A stretch of 64,000 bases of DNA. It comes from Pieris napi (lineage: Eukaryota; Arthropoda; Insecta; Lepidoptera; Pieridae). Positions 35,901-46,152 of the stretch are shown in pieces. The notes below the pieces were generated by a model. It did not search any database, had not been told where the DNA came from, and saw nothing but the letters and a program-made list of their open reading frames with translations. Within the stretch, counting starts at the first letter, position 1; every line of letters starts with the position of its first letter. The stretch lies in contig NC_062247.1 of NCBI RefSeq assembly GCF_905475465.1, positions 620,001 to 684,000 of the forward strand, written 5' to 3'. Position numbers and translations under genes: made by a program.

Positions 35901-36151
35901 GTCATGTGCATTGCAGCTCCTGAATCAATGTACCAGCATCCACTCTCTAGGCCTGGTGAGGCTGGAAACGCTGCAACATAGCTAGAAGAAGTATTAATAG
36001 TTTCAGACTTATTCTTTTGATTTGAGCTGTTTGAGGCACAAAATTTGGCTAAATGACCATGCCTATTGCACCTAAAGCACCTGGGACCTTTACTATTTGC
36101 TTTAGAACCTGAACATTTACTATTCTTTGCCTTGCCTTTGTGGAAATTTGA
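32888..36151 (-). CDS. Copia pol: zinc knuckle, protease, integrase, RT, RNase H
   Basis: Open frame from the homopolymer at 36151 to the stop at 32888; the first ATG in frame is at 35911 (1,007 codons from there). Upstream of that ATG come a CX2CX4HX4C knuckle (36038-36079, CFRCNRHGHLAKFC) and the protease motif WYIDSGA. Numbering from the ATG: GAG-pre-integrase zinc site H119-H127 region with CNTC at 154-157; integrase DD35E residues D184, D247 and E283; reverse transcriptase with D603 and YVDD at 686-689; RNase H with D848, E889 and D926. All catalytic residues are present. The stop codon lies inside the 3' LTR. In copia elements gag and pol form one polyprotein, and here the frame is offset by one base from gag. 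Confidence 0.93.
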   Translation of the reverse strand, partial: SNFHKGKAKNSKCSGSKANSKGPRCFRCNRHGHLAKFCASNSSNQKNKSETINTSSSYVAAFPASPGLESGCWYIDSGAAMHMTNKRDWLYDYGPALVTNIKVADNKILTVKGCGKVNIETYDGKSELKIGTIQVKNVLYVPDLAVNLLSVRQMTQNNCQVKFSKNTCNVYKESKLILTGYILYVVHNETYALMSSVHLWHQRMGHLNYNDLQKLNEFTEGADIESSREEHVVCNTCLKGKQTRQPFKHAGTRASALLELVHSDVCGPMEEKSLGGARYYVTFVDDWSRKVFVYFISSKSQVLEKFKDFKLLVENQLNAKIKTLRSDNGKEYVNEAFDKVCRDSGIKRQLTIPYTPEQNGMSERMNRTLTERAKCMLINSGLPKKFWAEAVATAAYVINRSPTKSLQYKTPEELWSGIKPNISNIKVFGCRAMMHVPKEKRLKWDCKSKEVIFVGYCLESKGYRLFDKTEGKVMRSRDVMFLEESVNKDFAFLPLTESQVVINEDNLDDTTDMTLKEIDSAVCASDDDYVPEHSISRSESPINRINLRPRKHRSMPTFLCQNEIEKSIEPDPETLEQALQCENSQKWISAMDDEYNSLLENNTWTLSKLPYGRVAIPCRWVFKTKIDGDGNVTRYKARLVIKGYQQKQYIDYNEVYAPVVRLSSIRYLLAIAAKYQLKIEQLDAVTAFLQGDIDVELYMSQPSRYDNGTKEVCKLNKSIYGLKQASRTWNKKLDNFLSSIGFSKSNVDPCVYYKYENEHVMFITIYVDDILLFHNCQESANNIKIKMKNNFKMNELGIAYCYIGLCISYSSEGIAINQTRYIENTLRRFGMEQCNSVGTPMEPNIKFSSSEKFESIPYQEATGCLLYISQGTRPDICYAVHTLCRYNSSHTEEHWNAVKRLFRYLQGTKYLQLVYKSNVDEEITRYSDSDWASCTEDRKSCTGYIFNFQGAAISWNSKRQQTVALSTTEAEYMALSAATQEAMWLRQLHCELWPSLKVTPITLYCDNQSAIKLTGTYSYHARSKHIDVRHHYLRNKVECGDVKIEYVGTDSMVADCLTKALPKPKHQHFLIAMGLRSREDVKLNAST
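32913..32921 (-). promoter_or_regulatory. Polypurine tract (plus-strand primer) of the copia element
   Basis: Minus-strand AAGGGAGGA lies directly before the 3' LTR, where a polypurine tract is required. Confidence 0.85.
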
Positions 36152-36713
36152 AAAAAAAAACAGATGAGTTGTCCGGAGACTTTACATCCTGTAAAATCTT
36201 TGTTTTAACTAAATCAGCAGTGATGGACACACCTGAGCTTTCCATAGCCATAATCATAGGACTATATGACTCTGGTAACCCGGCTAATAATAATGTGCCG
36301 AGCCACTCATCATCTACAATGAATTTTATATTACGAAGCTTGTGTGCACATGTGATGATTTTGTTGACATAGTTCTCAACACTACCACAACTTTCCAGAT
36401 CTGTTGTAATTAGTTCTCGCAGAAGACCTACCTTCCTCAACAAGCCGGAGTCATCAAAAGCCTTTCTCAGGTTATCCCATACCTCCTTAGCCGTGGTGGC
36501 ATCCTGGATATGAACATAGTTCATAGGGTCAACTAGAAGGACTATTTTTGACCTTGCCTTCGTATCTTCGGTCTTCGTAAAAGCCATGCCCGATGTCTCG
36601 ACACATTTCCACAAATCTTCATGCTCTAAAAAGGTTTTCACCGCGAAACTCCATGTAGGATAATTATCACGGCCCGCCAAACGATCAATTTGAGCAAAAC
36701 GGGGGTCCGCCAT
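36120..36713 (-). CDS. Copia gag, frame broken before the zinc knuckle
   Basis: Starts at ATG 36713 (MADPRFAQIDRLAGRDNYP) and shows the UBN2/DUF4219-type copia gag core: NYPTWSFAVKTFLEHEDLWK, EVWDNLRKAFDDSGLLRKV and VENYVNKIITCAHKLR. After about 188 residues the reading frame runs through a ten-base T tract (minus strand, 36151-36160), switches frame and stops at 36120. The expected continuation into the zinc knuckle is in the next frame. This is a one-base length change: a mutation, a homopolymer sequencing error, or a site read by polymerase slippage. Confidence 0.9.
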   Translation of the reverse strand: MADPRFAQIDRLAGRDNYPTWSFAVKTFLEHEDLWKCVETSGMAFTKTEDTKARSKIVLLVDPMNYVHIQDATTAKEVWDNLRKAFDDSGLLRKVGLLRELITTDLESCGSVENYVNKIITCAHKLRNIKFIVDDEWLGTLLLAGLPESYSPMIMAMESSGVSITADLVKTKILQDVKSPDNSSVFFFKFPQRQGKE

Positions 36714-36819
36714 TGTAAGCTGAAAAGTTAATGACGTCGCGACGTATCACGAAATCAATTTGCATCAACGTGATGCCTATCACTTTATAAATCCTACTTC
36801 CCTATTTCTATCCGGGCGT

Positions 36820-36833
36820 CTGGGCCCATAACC
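36820..36833 (-). promoter_or_regulatory. Primer-binding site, initiator Met-tRNA internal fragment
   Basis: The + strand reads CTGGGCCCATAACC immediately inside the 5' LTR. The minus strand is complementary to the anticodon-stem region of insect initiator methionine tRNA, as in Drosophila copia. Confidence 0.85.
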
Positions 36834-37037
36834 TGTTACAAACTATTTTAGACTTTAGAGTAGGAATTTAGTAAAGAGAAATAAATAAAACAGCTGAGTT
36901 AGACAATGGTGCGAACCGCTCAATTACTTGGAAAAGACAGGGGCGATATATTTATTATAACAGACTACATTGACAGATACAGATTACATTGACAGATACA
37001 GACTACATAATATTAAGTGGATGCGTTCAGTTTAACA
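36834..37037 (-). repeat. 5' LTR of the copia element
   Basis: Same as the 3' LTR except for one additional G (tacttggaaaag against tacttgaaaag). Confidence 0.93.
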
Positions 37038-37042
37038 CAGGC

Positions 37043-37174
37043 TACATTGACTGGATCACGGATTGGTTGACATGTCAAATATCACTTGACATTGGTTGCC
37101 ACTATTACGAGTTAGTGGTACCAGCGCTATTAGCTTTGTTTATTATTGTATTTAGTATAAAATTATTGCGCTAA
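37043..37174 (+). other. ORF tail with C-terminal transmembrane segment, cut by the copia insertion
   Basis: From just after the target duplication a + frame reads YIDWITDWLTCQISLDIGCH, then a hydrophobic run (VVPALLALFIIVFSIKLL) ending R and stop. This resembles the membrane anchor at the end of an envelope-like protein. Rejoining the frame across the copia target site meets a stop within a dozen codons, so only a short tail is visible and it may be fortuitous. Confidence 0.25.
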
Positions 37175-37369
37175 GTAAACGATTCTCATTCCCAAGGTCA
37201 AAAATCAGCAAAATTTTCCAAATTCCGTCTTCTAAACCCTACCTAGGAGTTTAGGCACCTCTCTTTCGAGTTCTTCGCGATTATAACTGATTAAACAGTA
37301 GGTACCTACTTATCCAGAGCTGGATGTATAAGATGTATTCGGTAGTGGGCTTAATTTTAAAGGAGGAAT

Positions 37370-37623
37370 TGTTAAGTGCCTATCTCGTACCTAACCCGTT
37401 GTTTTGCTGGTAATTTCTGCTAAACAAAACATTCTGGTATTTTCATTGTATTTTGTTTGTAACATTTATGTTTATATAAAAGCGTTTGTAACATATAGAT
37501 ACTATTAAATTATGTATGATGTGGTAAACTTGAATAAATAAATACAGAGATGTGTGTTTAATTTCATATTTTGTATTCGTGTCTAGACTTTTTAATTCTA
37601 TGGATCTCTTAGACACGTTTACA
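37370..37623 (+). repeat. Possible LTR of a second retrotransposon
   Basis: A purine tract (aaaggaggaa, 37359-37368) is followed by TGTTAAGTGCC. Then come a TATA-like ttatataaaagcg, an AATAAATAAA polyadenylation-like signal and a possible end at ...cacgtttaca. This matches the pattern env-like tail, polypurine tract, 3' LTR. No second LTR or target duplication was found in the window. Confidence 0.3.
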
Positions 37624-37919
37624 GCATCGTAAACGGTTTTTAATTAAGGCTCGAACCACATCATCGGATCGCCGCGGGAAATTTACGAGCCCTTTCTTGT
37701 TCCAATTAGCACAATAAGCTGCGTGCGAGTTACTTCTATATCTCACTGACACTAAACTTGTATTACTTTATTGGTTTTACTATAGTCTTCCTTCTCATGT
37801 GCACAGTTTTACAATTATTGTATACCACTGGTGATTTCGCCTATTTAAAATCTAAAGAAAGAAATTACTAGCAAGACATTGCTATAGAAAGGTATTGCAC
37901 AGTAATTACAGATTTATAA
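37624..37919. other. Short non-genic gap
   Basis: Unique AT-rich sequence; nothing recognised. Confidence 0.4.
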
Positions 37920-38070
37920 AAAGAGTGGCGGAGAGTTTATTGCCAGTTCTTCTCTTCCGTTCCGTAAAATTTGAGGCATTTCATATATAATATATGTATT
38001 TATTTTTTGACGTTCATAACACGTACATTTTGTTACCTATATGAATAAATGATTTTTGAATTTGAAAATT
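37920..38070 (+). repeat. Dispersed repeat, 'agagtggcggagagtttattgccagttct' family, copy 2
   Basis: Shares gagtggcggagagtttattg, gacgttcataacacgtacat and atgaataaatgatttttgaa with copies 1 and 3. It ends in a tttgaatttgaaaatt-like tail, as expected of a LINE 3' UTR. Confidence 0.75.
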
Positions 38071-38086
38071 AATAAAGAGAATACTA

Positions 38087-38435
38087 CAGTAGAACTCCAA
38101 TTATCCGAATTAATGGGGACCGGGACCCATTCGGATAATCAAATATTCGGATAGTCGGATTTTTAAAAAAAATATTGCCATTGGAGAGAATAAAAGCTAC
38201 GTTTTGATATTGCACTATTTTTTTATTGAATTAAATGAAAGAAACATGAAATTTTCACATGTTTTAAATATAAATAAAATGTACTTATGTACAAGTTTAA
38301 AAATAAAAATCATTGTATTTTAAACATCTCCGTCAATGTAAGCTGTTTTGCGGTCTTCTTTGCGGAAGAATAATAGCGCACTTCGGATAATCGGCGATTC
38401 GGATAGTCGGAGTTCGAATAATTGGAGTTCTACTG
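38087..38435. mobile_element. pogo/Tigger-like MITE, TA target duplication
   Basis: 349 bp bounded by TA on both sides. Terminal inverted repeats begin CAGTAGAACTCCAATTAT and continue with repeated ccgaat/attcgg and cggataatc blocks at both ends. No transposase ORF. The CAGT...CTCC...TTATCCG termini and TA duplication match the pogo/Tigger branch of Tc1/mariner. Confidence 0.85.
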
Positions 38436-38869
38436 TACTCCATTCGTGTATTCAGTTCAACACCAACGACACCAAAAAATGATATATATGATTGACCCTG
38501 ACTATTATTGCATGTGAGACGGATATATTTAGTTGTACACAGGCTGAATTCACAAGATTTGCATTATTTATAAAAAGGTTTAGGTTTTATGTTTTGTTTA
38601 TATTGATTTTAGTTTAATTTTCCATATATTTTCCACAATATAAATTTTTTTTATTTGTTATCTCAAAGGAATGCAAATAAATAATTTATCTCATAAACAA
38701 AGCCGTGTAAAGATGTACGGCGGCGTTCTTCAAATCACAGATGACTAATCTAAGGTGAAACAAAAAACGGACGTCTCCCACATACCAGAGTGACACCTTT
38801 ATTCATTTAATAACCGTTTAAATATTGTTATAAATTGTATAGATTCATATTAAAATGTTGTGGTATTTG
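38436..38869. other. Non-genic gap
   Basis: AT-rich unique sequence without recognisable features. Confidence 0.4.
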
Positions 38870-39015
38870 AAATTGATCCATAGGGAAGAAAAAAGAGAGG
38901 ATTCCCAGCAGAAACCTAGGAAGATGAAATAAAAGAGATATCAGGGAAAGATTGGAAAATAGTAGCGAAGATAAGAGACACGTAGAAGAATTTAGAGGAG
39001 GCCTTCCCTCCGACG
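38870..39015 (+). pseudogene. LINE 3' tail fragment
   Basis: Plus-strand frame reads EISGKDWKIVAKIRDT, a stop, then KNLEEAFPPTEVV, the typical C-terminal 'W...A.DR..W..LEEAF' ending of insect LINE reverse transcriptases. About 45 codons survive, with an internal stop. Confidence 0.6.
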
Positions 39016-40504
39016 GAGGTCGTGTATTAATATTAAATATAAATACACAAACTTAATGTAATCCTAATTATAGTACCTAGGTACCCGAATATTGATTATT
39101 TTAATTTTTTCAAGTGATAACTTTTTATGGGAGGGTAAACCGCTTCGTTACGTAACGCGTTACGGCGCCAGTCTGTCTAGCTACCCTTTCTCTCACGCAT
39201 ACGGTAGCGGTAGGCAGGCTCCTCCTCTCTCACTCTAACCCGCAGCACTAGCCGTATTTCGAACAGACGCTTTCCCCCATCTCTACCCAGTGATGTATAA
39301 AAAAAAATATGATGAATGAAGCAGAAGATAATCGTCAAAGCAACAGGAACATTACAGCATTATATAGTATAACTTGGATTAGTTTAAGTTATCACTTCTG
39401 TCGAGCGTCCTGAGACACACACATTTTTATTTTACCAATTTTTGCGATATATAAGGAGTTTGAGGACAGAAATTTAACACCCATAGTAGGTATTTACTTA
39501 ATGTCCAATACTGTTTTGACCTTAGATTTGGAACTGGTTGGTTACTTAAATTTCTATCAACAAAGATGAATATAAAATCGTTGCATACTGAAGACGGTTA
39601 TAAATATTATTTATTTTAGTTCACGGAATCGGTTTGTTTTGGTTACGGATTAACTCTGAAAAGGGTTCTTTAATGACACGGCTATTAATGCTGACTGAGT
39701 GACACCTCTAAAATCTTCGTCAAGATGACCTTATGAGGTATTTATATAATATTCAATTGTTTCGCGTGTCAACAAACTATTACAACAACTGTTAATATCA
39801 CAGGAGCTGCAACAAATTATTAGGACATCTTTGATAACATTTATTAAGCATAATAATTAAATGTAAAAAGATTCAGTCATGAAAAAAAAATACCAAGAAG
39901 TTATTTGTCGTTGTTTGAATTCCAAGCATACAGCTGTGTGTTTATATTGATAGCTAGGCAATTGGTTAATCAGAAATAATAATTTCGCCAAAAATTTAAC
40001 ATATGGCCGCCATGCCCACCCACTATGGAAGTAACAAAACATTTTTAAATTTTATTTATAGTATCATTAATTAGTATGCCGCTTAGTTGTTCCCGGGTAA
40101 TTATTATAAAAAGTTTTCCGAAATTCGCCTATTCACTTTCGCAATAACATTATGATTGTTGTTTTCTGACATTCGATTTATAAAATAAATATCGCGCGAT
40201 CTCCAAAATATGACGTCTGCGGCCGCAGTCCCTTTGTCAACATCAAGTTTATCGGTGCATCTCAAGAGCGGCCTCGAACAATAACTGAATCTTGAGTTTA
40301 ACTTATCAACTTAAGGTGCGGTCCTATTGATGTTCATATATCCAATATTATTCTCTTTTTATAATAAATCTGCTGTTCTATCTCTGACACACTGTCCTTT
40401 TATCCGAAAAGACGGAATGCTTACATTATTTAATATTTTTTGTTTAGTCGGTGATATAAAATAAAATTACTAAGACTTTATTGTGTTAAGACTGCTTCAG
40501 CTGT
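39016..40504. other. Non-genic stretch
   Basis: Holds a GC-richer segment at 39140-39290 (acgtaacgcgttacggcgcc, with repeated tctctc blocks) likely from an unclassified repeat, and a short GC-rich patch at 40205-40290 (tgcggccgca). No gene. Confidence 0.4.
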
Positions 40505-40763
40505 TGAGTGGCTTTAACGTGTGACTCTCATCCCTGGGGTCATAGGTTTGATTCCCGGCTGTGCACCAATGGACTTTCTATGTGCGCATTTAACACTCGC
40601 TCGTACGGTGAAGGAAAAAATCTTGAAAATGGCATGCTTTAGACTCTAAAAGTCGACGATGTCAGGCACGGATGGTTTATCACCTACTTGCCTACTAGAT
40701 GTAATCAGGGAACAGATACAGAAATCTGAGGCCAAGACCTAAAGAGGTTGTAGCGCCATTGGT
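40505..40763 (+). mobile_element. tRNA-derived SINE
   Basis: B-box ggtttgattcccggctgtgc, body caatggactttctatgtgcg, tail ctgaggccaagacctaaaga and ggttgtagcgccattgg. The head has a shortened A-box region. Confidence 0.85.
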
Positions 40764-41820
40764 GTATATAATTCAGATAAATTGTGTATTATGTAATCAT
40801 ACTTGGCACTACTAAGTTAATTTCACATATATTATTTAATTTACACTCATAATACATACCAATTATCAGCAACACATACAATCCAAATAAATAAAAATTT
40901 ATCGCCAAGTACAAGACTAGACGTTTGGACCAATTCGTGTAATTTTTCCTTTTAATTCCTTGAACTCTGAGGAAGGTTTTTCTCTATTTGAAAAATTTCA
41001 GCGGACAGTATCTACACAACAAATACAGTAGAACTGAAAACTACGAGATGGCATAAAAAAATGTTCCATATGTTGGTATGAATAAGTTTTAAATGGAAAT
41101 TACAACGGGCTCGGTCAAAAGTGATCGATTACACAAGGCAATCGATCGAACCAGGCACGAATATGTACAGTTGGTACGTTATTTTTTAAGCTAAATAATA
41201 CATTTATATACTGTTGTTGGGAACCTGTAATTAATTATTTGCATGCAATCAAAAACTATTTTTAATAATGCCAAAGAAGTATAACTTCTTACGCGCGTAC
41301 ATAAGTGGGTAAAAAAAAGGGTGCGCGTACCCTTTTTTTTATGTTACGCATACACGTGGACAACATATTACTAAAAAATACTTCAATATAAAAAAATACA
41401 TCTATATAGATCTCTTTAAATTTCACGAGTCGTGAGATGTTTCGATAGCAAAGCAAGACAATGCCCACTAAGCTTTATTGACAAACTTTGCCCGAACGAT
41501 GTTATCTCGGCTTTTTGAGTAATTTACTATTATCTGATGACCGGCGTGAAATATCACGCTTTGTATGAATCTTTTTCGATATAGCGTTGTTATTGTGTTT
41601 GAAATTTCACCATTCTTACATGTTAAAAGAAGACAATAAGAGCGAAGAATTTGAGGTTTCTTTATGTCTATTTAAAATGAAAAGTTCTTATAGATATTTA
41701 GCCAAACATTAAACTTTGAATATGTACCTAAGATACCAACCACTAGACAAATCAGTAAATTAATAATATTGTCTTCGAACAGAAACGGAAATTGGTTTAT
41801 TTTTCAAAAAATCTATTTCA
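40764..41820. other. Non-genic stretch
   Basis: Apart from the hairpin and GAAGTATAACTTC motif near 41276-41341, no recognisable elements. Confidence 0.4.
41310..41341. repeat. 13-bp inverted repeat, 6-base loop
   Basis: taaaaaaaagggt and its exact reverse complement flank gcgcgt. It lies close to a GAAGTATAACTTC motif (41276-41288) also seen near 48830-49000 and 62818. Confidence 0.85.
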
Positions 41821-42026
41821 AATCATCTGTTTCATGATCCTGTTCCCAACAAGCGCAGTTGACTTGACTAAGGCTAGCCGGTTTCCTCACGATTATTTCC
41901 TTCACCGTTCTAGCGAATATTAAGTAGGTACGCGTTTAGAAAGTCCAATAATCCACAGCCGGGGATCGAACCTACGACATCAGTCGTGAGAGTCGCACGC
42001 TGAAGGCACTAGGCCATCACTGCCTT
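41821..42026 (-). mobile_element. SINE, minus strand, partial
   Basis: Reversed B-box and head (agccggggatcgaacctacg, agtcgcacgctgaaggcact, aggcc) and body block ctcacgattatttccttcac. The tail half is rearranged. Confidence 0.75.
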
Positions 42027-45000
42027 TAATATTTTCAGTATGAATGCAGCACTTAAATGCAATTGTCACAATAAAGCCCGACTCACAATCGACACCGACT
42101 CAAATAATTGGAAGCATTTCTTTCCGTGACAGGATGTTATATAAATCTATGTGTTATAGGCATTCGATGGTTCATTGTAACTCTTTGAATGGTGATCAAA
42201 CGACAAAGACGCTTAAAAATATATTTTAATACACAAACATTTATACCGTTGACTTCCAGTTCAGTGACTCTTATTATAAAAGTCAGAGAAGCTATTTTAA
42301 TTTTTAATCTTAATGAATACGATTGTTATATTATAGTACTTTAATAATGACATTTGAGTGCAGTGTGTGGGATGATCACAGCCTATTCTGTGTAAAGAAG
42401 TAAGCATAAAATTGTTTTCTTAGTAACTGTCAAGCCAACTGTGCCTAATCCAAAGTAATGTGTTTACATAAGTGTTAAAGAATTTTTCAATTGATACACT
42501 TATGAACATATAAGATATAGGACTGATAAATTTCTGCGTTGCATAATTTTTGTAAATAGGTAAGCACGCATTCTTTGACTTGGAGTTAATACCTCTTCAA
42601 ATTATAAGGTATATGAATGACCAACTAAGCTATGAAGGTAATGTTATTGCGGACTGTTTATTTTGGGATAAACTCACTCGAACTTCGAACGCAACAATAT
42701 TAGTGTATAAGATATTTTTGATTAAAAATTAAATCAAAACGGAAAAACTGACGCCTAGAATTCGATTTATAATTTATTTATGAATTATAAGATAATTAAT
42801 GCAAGACACATTACTTTATAACTAAATAATTAAATTATCATAGTTATTAGTTTAGTCTACATGAAAGTGATGATTTGCGACTTGATTATTCAATTCATGA
42901 ATATTAACTTATGCTAATACGATTTTGCAAACGAATATTGACTTTAAATTAGTTATAACTGTTTTATTGCGTTAAATCGACTTCAATTAAAAATCTAATT
43001 TCCATCTCTCATATATGTTACATCAAAACAAATTCCAACATTCGTTTAAAACCTCCGAATCTTGAATCACAATTGCATTTTACTGATATTCAAATAAGTA
43101 TATTAAAATCCTTATAGCTGATATTAGGAACACCCTCGCCATACATTGCGGCCTACTCTATAAACGATTTAAGTTTTCTTATACAATACCATCGATGTAG
43201 ATAGTATCGAAGAGACGTCGTGATACGAGCTTGGTACCTGATAGGACCGCATTCCAGAGCGGTCGGGGCAGACGGGACGTCGCCGGGATTCTATTGATTA
43301 ATATTTAGGTGTTTTTTATTTATACCGTCATGTGTTTCATTCAGGTATTTGGATGGACATTTTGAATTCCTCTGTACTTTTACCGCCTCTGATGTATTAT
43401 TTAGACTAAGCCTATGTTAGATGCCTTTCAATTTAATTGATTGTAAGTTGTGTGGGTGAAATTTCTTTTAAATGGCACTCACATAAATACAATACAATTT
43501 CAATCTACAGCTACTAGGAGCAATCCTTCGAACGATCATTCTCGTATAAGATACCACCGTCATGATTTATTTAACAAGAATACTTCATAATTGAATTAAA
43601 TATTAAAATCCTGTCGAGCACGGTGATAGCTTATGTTCATTGAACTCGTAGGAGTACATCAAATGATGTTTAACCAGCGCATAAATATGCATTTACGTGC
43701 ATAATTATTCTAATCTCAACACGACGACGTTAAGCCTGCGATATGCATGCGATTCTATTTAAAATAGCTGGATTTATGATCAAACATAAATCACACTTCG
43801 TACCACAAACAAAACACCAACAGGACTGTAAATAAAACGCTAAACGTCCATTCTTTCAATTGTCAGAAAACCATTCCGTTAGTTTTAAGAGAATTACAAC
43901 GCTTTGTTTTTAACAAAAGTGCCAATAATGTAACAAAGGAATAATGCGTGTCCAAAAATTGCGCCCGCAAGCACGCCCGCACTTTTACGCTTTTTATTAA
44001 CAATGCAACTTAGCAGAAGCAATCCTTTTGTATGTGATAATAGGTAAGATTTTTATACAATGCACGAATTTGAGCATATCCCAAAAATTTAAACAACCAG
44101 ACACTAAGCCCCCCACGGTTCCGGTAAAGGTGTTTCCTTTCCAATGCCGATTTTGGTACTCTTATATTTCTGTCACAGCTCATAAAAAATATTTACTGAC
44201 TGGTTAAACAAGTTTGTTACTCGGAAATTATTTGGTGCACTCGATTTAATGCTGCACATACAGCTAACAGGAACGATTAAGGTTCAGAATGGTGTGACGA
44301 AGTCCACTTTAAGTTTGTGGCGATGTTTCATGTATTTATTTTTATTTTTGAACCGTGAAGGATCATTACCGTGTATTGTTGGATAATTTCACGCATTTGG
44401 TGACACTGCGGGCGCTTCGGGAGAGTTTAGCGGGAACTCGGGCCGGTAAAGGCATTGAATAAGGGTTTTGTATTGTAAATTTTAGTGTTTTAAGTATATT
44501 GTGCGTGAAACATTTGTGGTGTACAATAAATTCTCGTCTTTGTGCCTGTCCACTGTGCCTAATTGTTCTTGGAATGTCTTGTTTTCTACATTTGTATTGT
44601 CACAAAGCGACTAGTTATAACTAGAACATTTTGGACTGTCATTATAAATACAATTTATATATAATAATCTATTTTCAAATCTCATCAAATGCAGGTTTTT
44701 AATAACATTTCTTTTGGGACTTTTTTTCTCAGTATTTAGAAAAAAACCATATTGCATTTTAGATAGGTAATTTTGTGTTTTAATTATTTAATATTGAGTT
44801 ATTTAAACGGAAAGTTTAAAGTAAAACTATAATGTTTACATTACCTTGTCACCAGAAAAAGGTTGATTATTCAATTAAATTCGCCAAATGTAAATGTCCA
44901 CGAGCTCAATATTTATCGACATAAAAAATATCCCCACAACCACCCTGAGACCTGTATCCTGACCTTTTTCAAGACGAGAACGTTCAGGGCTTATAAACCG

Positions 45001-45329
45001 ATATTCCTGTTAATGATTACGCATTTGTTGAAATATTTAGACTTTTACTAAGGAAATCTTTCATATAAATTATGCATTTATGAATATAATCGTCACAGAC
45101 AAATGCAATAGTCAAAGACAAACAATTGCAAAATAGATTTCGATTCAGTAAATGTTGATAATAGTTCTAATGACATTGTTCGTAAGTAAATATTTATGAA
45201 TGAAGAATTATTAAAAGCCGGCCGCAGAGCAGGCGAAAAATAATAAACTTCTTTATTCCAAGTGGAGTCGAGACTCTTGGCGCTAATTAAAGGTTTAAGT
45301 TGAGGCCTGGTAGATAGTAGGTACTCAAA
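42027..45329. other. Non-genic stretch with GC-rich patches
   Basis: No gene supported. Patches richer in G+C than the surroundings occur at 43205-43290 (agcggtcggggcagacggga), 43965-43990 and 44400-44455. Segment 43680-43790 has a gatttatg/cataaatc inverted pair and several ATGCAT sites. These may be regulatory but nothing proves it. Confidence 0.35.
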
Positions 45330-45450
45330 CTCAAATCTTTATCACCGGTACCGGTGACCCTAGAGCTGGTGCTTTCCTCGCTCAACGAATAAGTATTAGG
45401 GACCAAACTTTTTAAATTTGTTTTGATTTTCAATATTTTATCAATTTTTA
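45330..45450 (-). repeat. Dispersed repeat, inverted partner of 22556-22715
   Basis: Contains agagctggtgctttcctcgc, tcaacgaataag, ggaccaaac and ttaaatttgttttgatt, the reverse complement of the blocks at 22556-22715. Confidence 0.7.
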
Positions 45451-45875
45451 ATTGTTATTACTATGTAAGAATTATGAACTAAAAATGTGTAAGCTGTATT
45501 TTATTAATAGTAGTAGTTTTGATAGTATTTTTCATATATTTTTCTACTTGCTTACGGTTCTAATGTCAAAACATCGGTATCAAATCCGTTGTCCTAACAA
45601 TAACTGCTACCATTTCAAGTAGATTTTTGATAGAATCAACACACGGCCTCCGTGGAGAGCTGTCGCGATTTCGATAATGTTTTCCCCTCTTATAATACAC
45701 CGCATTTGAATACCAAGTAAAATTTAGTTTACCAAACTTCCCGACATCCATTCACTGCGGAAAAGTTATATATTGTTATTCCTTGAAGGGGTAGGTCGAT
45801 TCGTACTATTGTGTGAGTTTTATTTATTGAAGTTATTTTAACGATTTTTTTAAGCGTGTTAGATGTTGTTATGAG
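45451..45875. other. Non-genic gap
   Basis: Contains a 61-codon minus-strand ORF (45566-45751, MDVGKFGKLNFTWYSNAVYY at its start) with plausible amino-acid composition but no recognisable domain or splice support. Confidence 0.3.
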
Positions 45876-46152
45876 CAGTGTTGGCCTAGTGCCTTCAGCG
45901 TGCGACTCTCATCCCTGAGGTCGTAGGTTCGATCCCCAGCTGTGCACCAATGGACTTCATTTCTATGTGCGCATTTAACAATCGCTTGAACGATGAAAGA
46001 AAACATCGTGAGGAAACCGACTCGCTTTAGACCGTCGACGACGTGTGTAGGCACAGGAGACTGATCACCTACTTGCTTATTAGATTTACAAATGATCATG
46101 AATCGGATACAGAAATCTAAGGCCCAGACCTAAAAAAGTTGTAGCGCCACTT
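45876..46152 (+). mobile_element. Full-length tRNA-derived SINE
   Basis: A-box tggcctagtgccttcagcgt, B-box taggttcgatccccagctgt, body tctatgtgcgcatttaacaa, tail taaggcccagacctaaaaaa and gttgtagcgccact. Confidence 0.9.

Larger units (their letters stand above)
32710..37037 (-). mobile_element. Full-length copia-type LTR retrotransposon
   Basis: 4,328 bp, minus strand. LTRs of 203 and 204 bp are identical except for one single-base indel and are bounded by TG...CA. The 5-bp target duplication CAGGC is present on both sides (32705-32709 and 37038-37042). It has a primer-binding site, polypurine tract, gag, and protease-integrase-RT-RNase H in the copia order (integrase before RT). Near-identical LTRs mean a recent insertion. 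The only visible coding lesion is one extra base in a homopolymer after gag (36151-36160). Confidence 0.95.

Noticed and set aside
45869..46099. 76-codon minus-strand ORF
   Set aside because: Antisense reading of a full-length SINE.
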